Of a stretch of 7,714 bases of DNA, positions 6,472 through 7,714 are shown one piece after another. How positions within the stretch are numbered: position 1 is the first letter of the stretch; each line of letters begins with the position of its first letter. Origin of the DNA: Palsa-872 sp036844615 (GTDB lineage Bacteria; Chloroflexota; Dormibacteria; Dormibacterales; Dormibacteraceae); contig DAIUFK010000088.1 in assembly GCA_036844615.1 (NCBI GenBank), positions 1 to 7,714 on the forward strand, in the 5' to 3' direction. Under the pieces are notes generated by a model, which was given only the letters and a program-made list of their open reading frames with translations, ran no database searches and was not told where the DNA came from. The position numbers were made by a program, and so were the translations under genes.

Positions 6472-7311
6472 CTAAACGGATTTGATCGACAGACGGTAAC
6501 CCAGGCCTGGAACTGCCTCCAGGCTCAAGCCGGGATTGGCAAGGTCCGAGAGCTTTCGACGGAGCCGCTGGACGTGAGGGTCCACCGAGTGATCGTCCAG
6601 GTCGTGCGGGTAGCCCCAGACCTTGTCGCGAAGCTGGGCCCTCGTGAGGACTCGCTCCGGATTCGCCGCCAGCACGGCTAAAAGGTTGAACTCGGTCATG
6701 GTCAGGGGGATCTCCTCGTTTCCCACCTTGACACGCCTTGCGGCGTTGTCGATCTGGAGCGCTCCGACGGTGAGGATCCCCTCGCGCCCTGTGCCCGCAG
6801 CCTCGGTCAGCGCCGAGCGCCTCAGGTGGGCGTTGATGCGCGCGGCAAGGATCCGAGAGTCGAACGGCTTGGTGATGTAATCATCAGCGCCGACCTCGAG
6901 CCCGACCACCTCGTCGGTCTTGGTAGAGCGGCCGGTGAGCATGACCATCGGGCTTGTCACACCCTGCCGCCTCAGCTCGAGGATGACCTCGGTGCCGCTG
7001 ATGTCGGGCAGCACCCAGTCCACGAGGACGAGGTCAGGGTGGCCTCCGGTGCCCAGCTCGATTGCCTCGGCGCCGTTGGCGGCTTCGAGGACGTCATGAC
7101 CCTGGAGCCTGCAGACCTCGGCGACCAGAGTCCTGACGTCGGGGTCGTCCTCGATGACCAGGATGCAGCGCTTGCGGCGCCCGGAGGTTGCCGTCAGTTG
7201 TGCGCCGGAGGAGCGAATCCAACCCTTCGCGACTCGCGCGACGAGCGCTTCGAGCGCCTCATCAGGAGGACCCGCTTCTCCCCTCCGTCGACGACGTCGG
7301 CCAGCTCCCAC
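6472..7311 (-). CDS. OmpR/PhoB-family response regulator (start uncertain)
   Basis: This is a two-component DNA-binding regulator. With the GTG at 7311 as start (279 aa), the receiver domain covers about 48-166: acidic pair Asp55-Asp56, phosphoacceptor Asp98 in LVLVDWVLPD, Thr126 in MLTGRS and Lys148 in ITKPFD. The winged-helix output domain covers about 178-277, with VLTRAQLRDKVWG, VDPHVQRLRRKL and PGLGYRL. Residues 1-45 look unlike the family (RRRRRR, no conserved motif) and are read across the conserved end of the upstream DUF4177 gene. The true start may be CTG at 7197, which overlaps that gene's TGA and would give 241 aa, close to family length; no ATG, GTG or TTG lies between. No partner kinase is in the window. 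Leu211 uses TTA. murI follows after 13 bases. Confidence 0.9.
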   Translation of the reverse strand: MGAGRRRRRRGEAGPPDEALEALVARVAKGWIRSSGAQLTATSGRRKRCILVIEDDPDVRTLVAEVCRLQGHDVLEAANGAEAIELGTGGHPDLVLVDWVLPDISGTEVILELRRQGVTSPMVMLTGRSTKTDEVVGLEVGADDYITKPFDSRILAARINAHLRRSALTEAAGTGREGILTVGALQIDNAARRVKVGNEEIPLTMTEFNLLAVLAANPERVLTRAQLRDKVWGYPHDLDDHSVDPHVQRLRRKLSDLANPGLSLEAVPGLGYRLSIKSV

Positions 7312-7514
7312 CCGTCGGCGCCGGCAGCCTGAAGGACTTTGACCAGGGTGGTCCCGTCAGCGACCTGCGCCACCGTCAGGACCTCCGTCGAGTACTCCCA
7401 CTCGCGGGTGGGCATGCCGACGGATGGCACATGAGTGGCCGGCGCTGCGCCGTCAGACGGCTGCTCGGGCTCGTCCGGGTCCTCGTCGGGCTCTTCCTCG
7501 AGGTAGATGGGCAC
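7194..7514 (-). CDS. Small acidic protein with a DUF4177-like C-terminal domain
   Basis: The 106-residue protein has two parts. Residues 1-34 are low-complexity and acidic (LEEEPDEDPDEPEQP). Residues about 37-87 read REWEYSTEVLTV...LVKVLQAAGADGWELADVV...RVLLMRR, which matches the DUF4177 plan: an aromatic first strand, a helix, a GWEL turn and a final basic strand. A basic tail follows. Family function is not established and I do not assign one. The GTG at 7514 has no ribosome site but stands 8 bases after TACAAT, so leaderless translation is likely. The last 118 bases overlap the response-regulator frame if that gene starts at 7311. Because the domain motif GWEL...LLMRR lies in the overlap, I take this frame as the coding one there. 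Some gene callers would drop it because of that overlap. Confidence 0.72.
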   Translation of the reverse strand: MPIYLEEEPDEDPDEPEQPSDGAAPATHVPSVGMPTREWEYSTEVLTVAQVADGTTLVKVLQAAGADGWELADVVDGGEKRVLLMRRSKRSSRESRRVGFAPPAHN

Positions 7515-7522
7515 TGTTAAGG

Positions 7523-7528
7523 ATTGTA
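7523..7528 (-). promoter_or_regulatory. Probable leaderless promoter -10 element upstream of the DUF4177 gene
   Basis: TACAAT lies at 7528-7523 on the minus strand, then 8 bases (CCTTAACA), then the GTG start at 7514. The expected transcription start falls at or next to the start codon, and no Shine-Dalgarno sequence is present. The -35 window (about 7546-7551) reads GGTCTG, not a good TTGACA match. The spacing is the same as for the tatA promoter. It would drive the first transcription unit, DUF4177 through the cyclophilin gene. Confidence 0.58.
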
Positions 7529-7556
7529 GACAGGTCGGCGACAGCCAGACCGTTCA

Positions 7557-7577
7557 CCTCCCCGCAACGCGGGGAGG
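7557..7577. repeat. Perfect 9-bp inverted repeat with a 3-base loop
   Basis: CCTCCCCGC (7557-7565) pairs exactly with GCGGGGAGG (7569-7577) around AAC. It lies between the UAA tRNA and the DUF4177 promoter, its near edge about 6 bases upstream of the expected -35 window. No T run follows on either strand, so it is not a typical intrinsic terminator. It could be a REP-like repeat, a processing or attenuation hairpin, or an operator; sequence alone does not decide. Confidence 0.5.
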
Positions 7578-7584
7578 ACGGGCA

Positions 7585-7630
7585 CGCCTGTGGCGTCGCC
7601 GGGTAGGGGGACCGGTTCCGCCTACAGGCG
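7585..7630. repeat. Imperfect inverted repeat just downstream of the UAA tRNA
   Basis: CGCCTGTGGCG (7585-7595) pairs with CGCCTACAGGCG (7619-7630), 11 base pairs with one unpaired base at 7623. The 23-base loop holds a further CCGG/CCGG pairing. On the minus strand it starts 11 bases after the end of the tRNA, so it could act in tRNA 3' processing or termination, but no U tract follows it. Confidence 0.38.
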
Positions 7631-7641
7631 CGCTCAGGCAG

Positions 7642-7714
7642 TACCCCCGGCGGGGGTCGAACCCGCGCTTGACCGGGTTTAAGCCGGTTGCCTCTGCCAT
7701 TGGGCTACGGGGGC
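7642..7714 (-). tRNA. tRNA with UAA anticodon and short (class I) variable loop; amino-acid identity uncertain, nominally Leu
   Basis: Read from 7714 downward the 73 bases fold as acceptor GCCCCCG, TA, D arm GCCC/GGC, anticodon stem ACCGG/CCGGT around loop CTTAAAC, variable loop CAAGC, T arm GCGGG-TTCGACC-CCCGC, acceptor CGGGGGT and discriminator A73. Positions 34-36 are TAA, which would read UUA leucine codons. Bacterial tRNA-Leu normally has a long variable arm, and this one has only 5 bases. The first acceptor pair is G1-U72, and the D stem has just three good pairs. CCA is not encoded. The T arm and anticodon arm are perfect, so it is not an obviously decayed pseudogene. A73 agrees with leucine identity. 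Confidence 0.82.

Noticed and set aside
1..7714. Genomic island between two tRNA genes
   Set aside because: Although tRNA genes flank the window, everything between is housekeeping and there is no integrase, direct repeat of a tRNA end or mobile gene.
1..7714. CRISPR array, insertion sequence or phage region
   Set aside because: No regularly spaced direct repeats, transposase, terminal inverted repeats with target duplications, or phage genes were found on either strand.
7642..7714. Calling the UAA tRNA a stop-suppressor or selenocysteine tRNA
   Set aside because: The anticodon TAA pairs with UUA, not with UAA, UAG or UGA stops, and the acceptor and T arms have the normal 7 and 5 pairs, not the extended form of tRNA-Sec.

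Overview
This GC-rich window carries ten protein genes and two tRNA genes, all on the minus strand, so transcription runs from high to low coordinates. The contents are housekeeping and envelope functions. I see no insertion sequence, integrase, phage gene or CRISPR array. Gene content, many GTG/TTG starts, near-zero intergenic spacing and two probable leaderless promoters suggest a high-GC lineage in the Chloroflexota/Dormibacterota/Actinomycetota range. That placement is inference, because no marker in the window fixes the phylum.

Layout in transcription order. At 7714-7642 lies a tRNA with a UAA anticodon but a short variable loop. A 127-base gap follows, holding two inverted repeats and a TACAAT promoter element. 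The first gene (7514-7194) is a small acidic protein with a DUF4177-like C-terminal domain. Then come an OmpR/PhoB-type response regulator (ending 6472), glutamate racemase murI (6458-5649), an all-trans polyprenyl diphosphate synthase (5670-4675), a tetrapyrrole-methylase-like/HemD fusion (4668-3226) and a membrane-anchored cyclophilin (3229-2528). After a 47-base gap with a perfect TATAAT come tatA (2480-2226), tatC (2215-1463), RNase PH rph (1466-735) and the XTP/dITP pyrophosphatase rdgB (717-130). A REP-like hairpin and a tRNA-Pro(UGG), cut by the window edge, close the window.

The spacing suggests two transcription units: DUF4177-RR-murI-prenyl synthase-hemD-cyclophilin from a promoter at about 7525, and tatA-tatC-rph-rdgB from a promoter at about 2491. 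The genes supply cell-wall D-glutamate, a quinone side chain, uroporphyrinogen III for heme and corrinoids, folded-protein export with an extracytoplasmic proline isomerase, tRNA 3' trimming and nucleotide-pool cleaning. murI, rph and rdgB are neighbours in several Gram-positive genomes; here prenyl synthase, hemD, cyclophilin and tat genes sit between murI and rph.

The points most worth a second look are the class-I UAA tRNA together with sparse in-frame TTA codons, the two promoters with identical 8-base spacing to the start codon, the divergent methylase half of the HemD fusion, and the unresolved response-regulator start, which overlaps the DUF4177 gene. No wholly new multi-gene system is evident.
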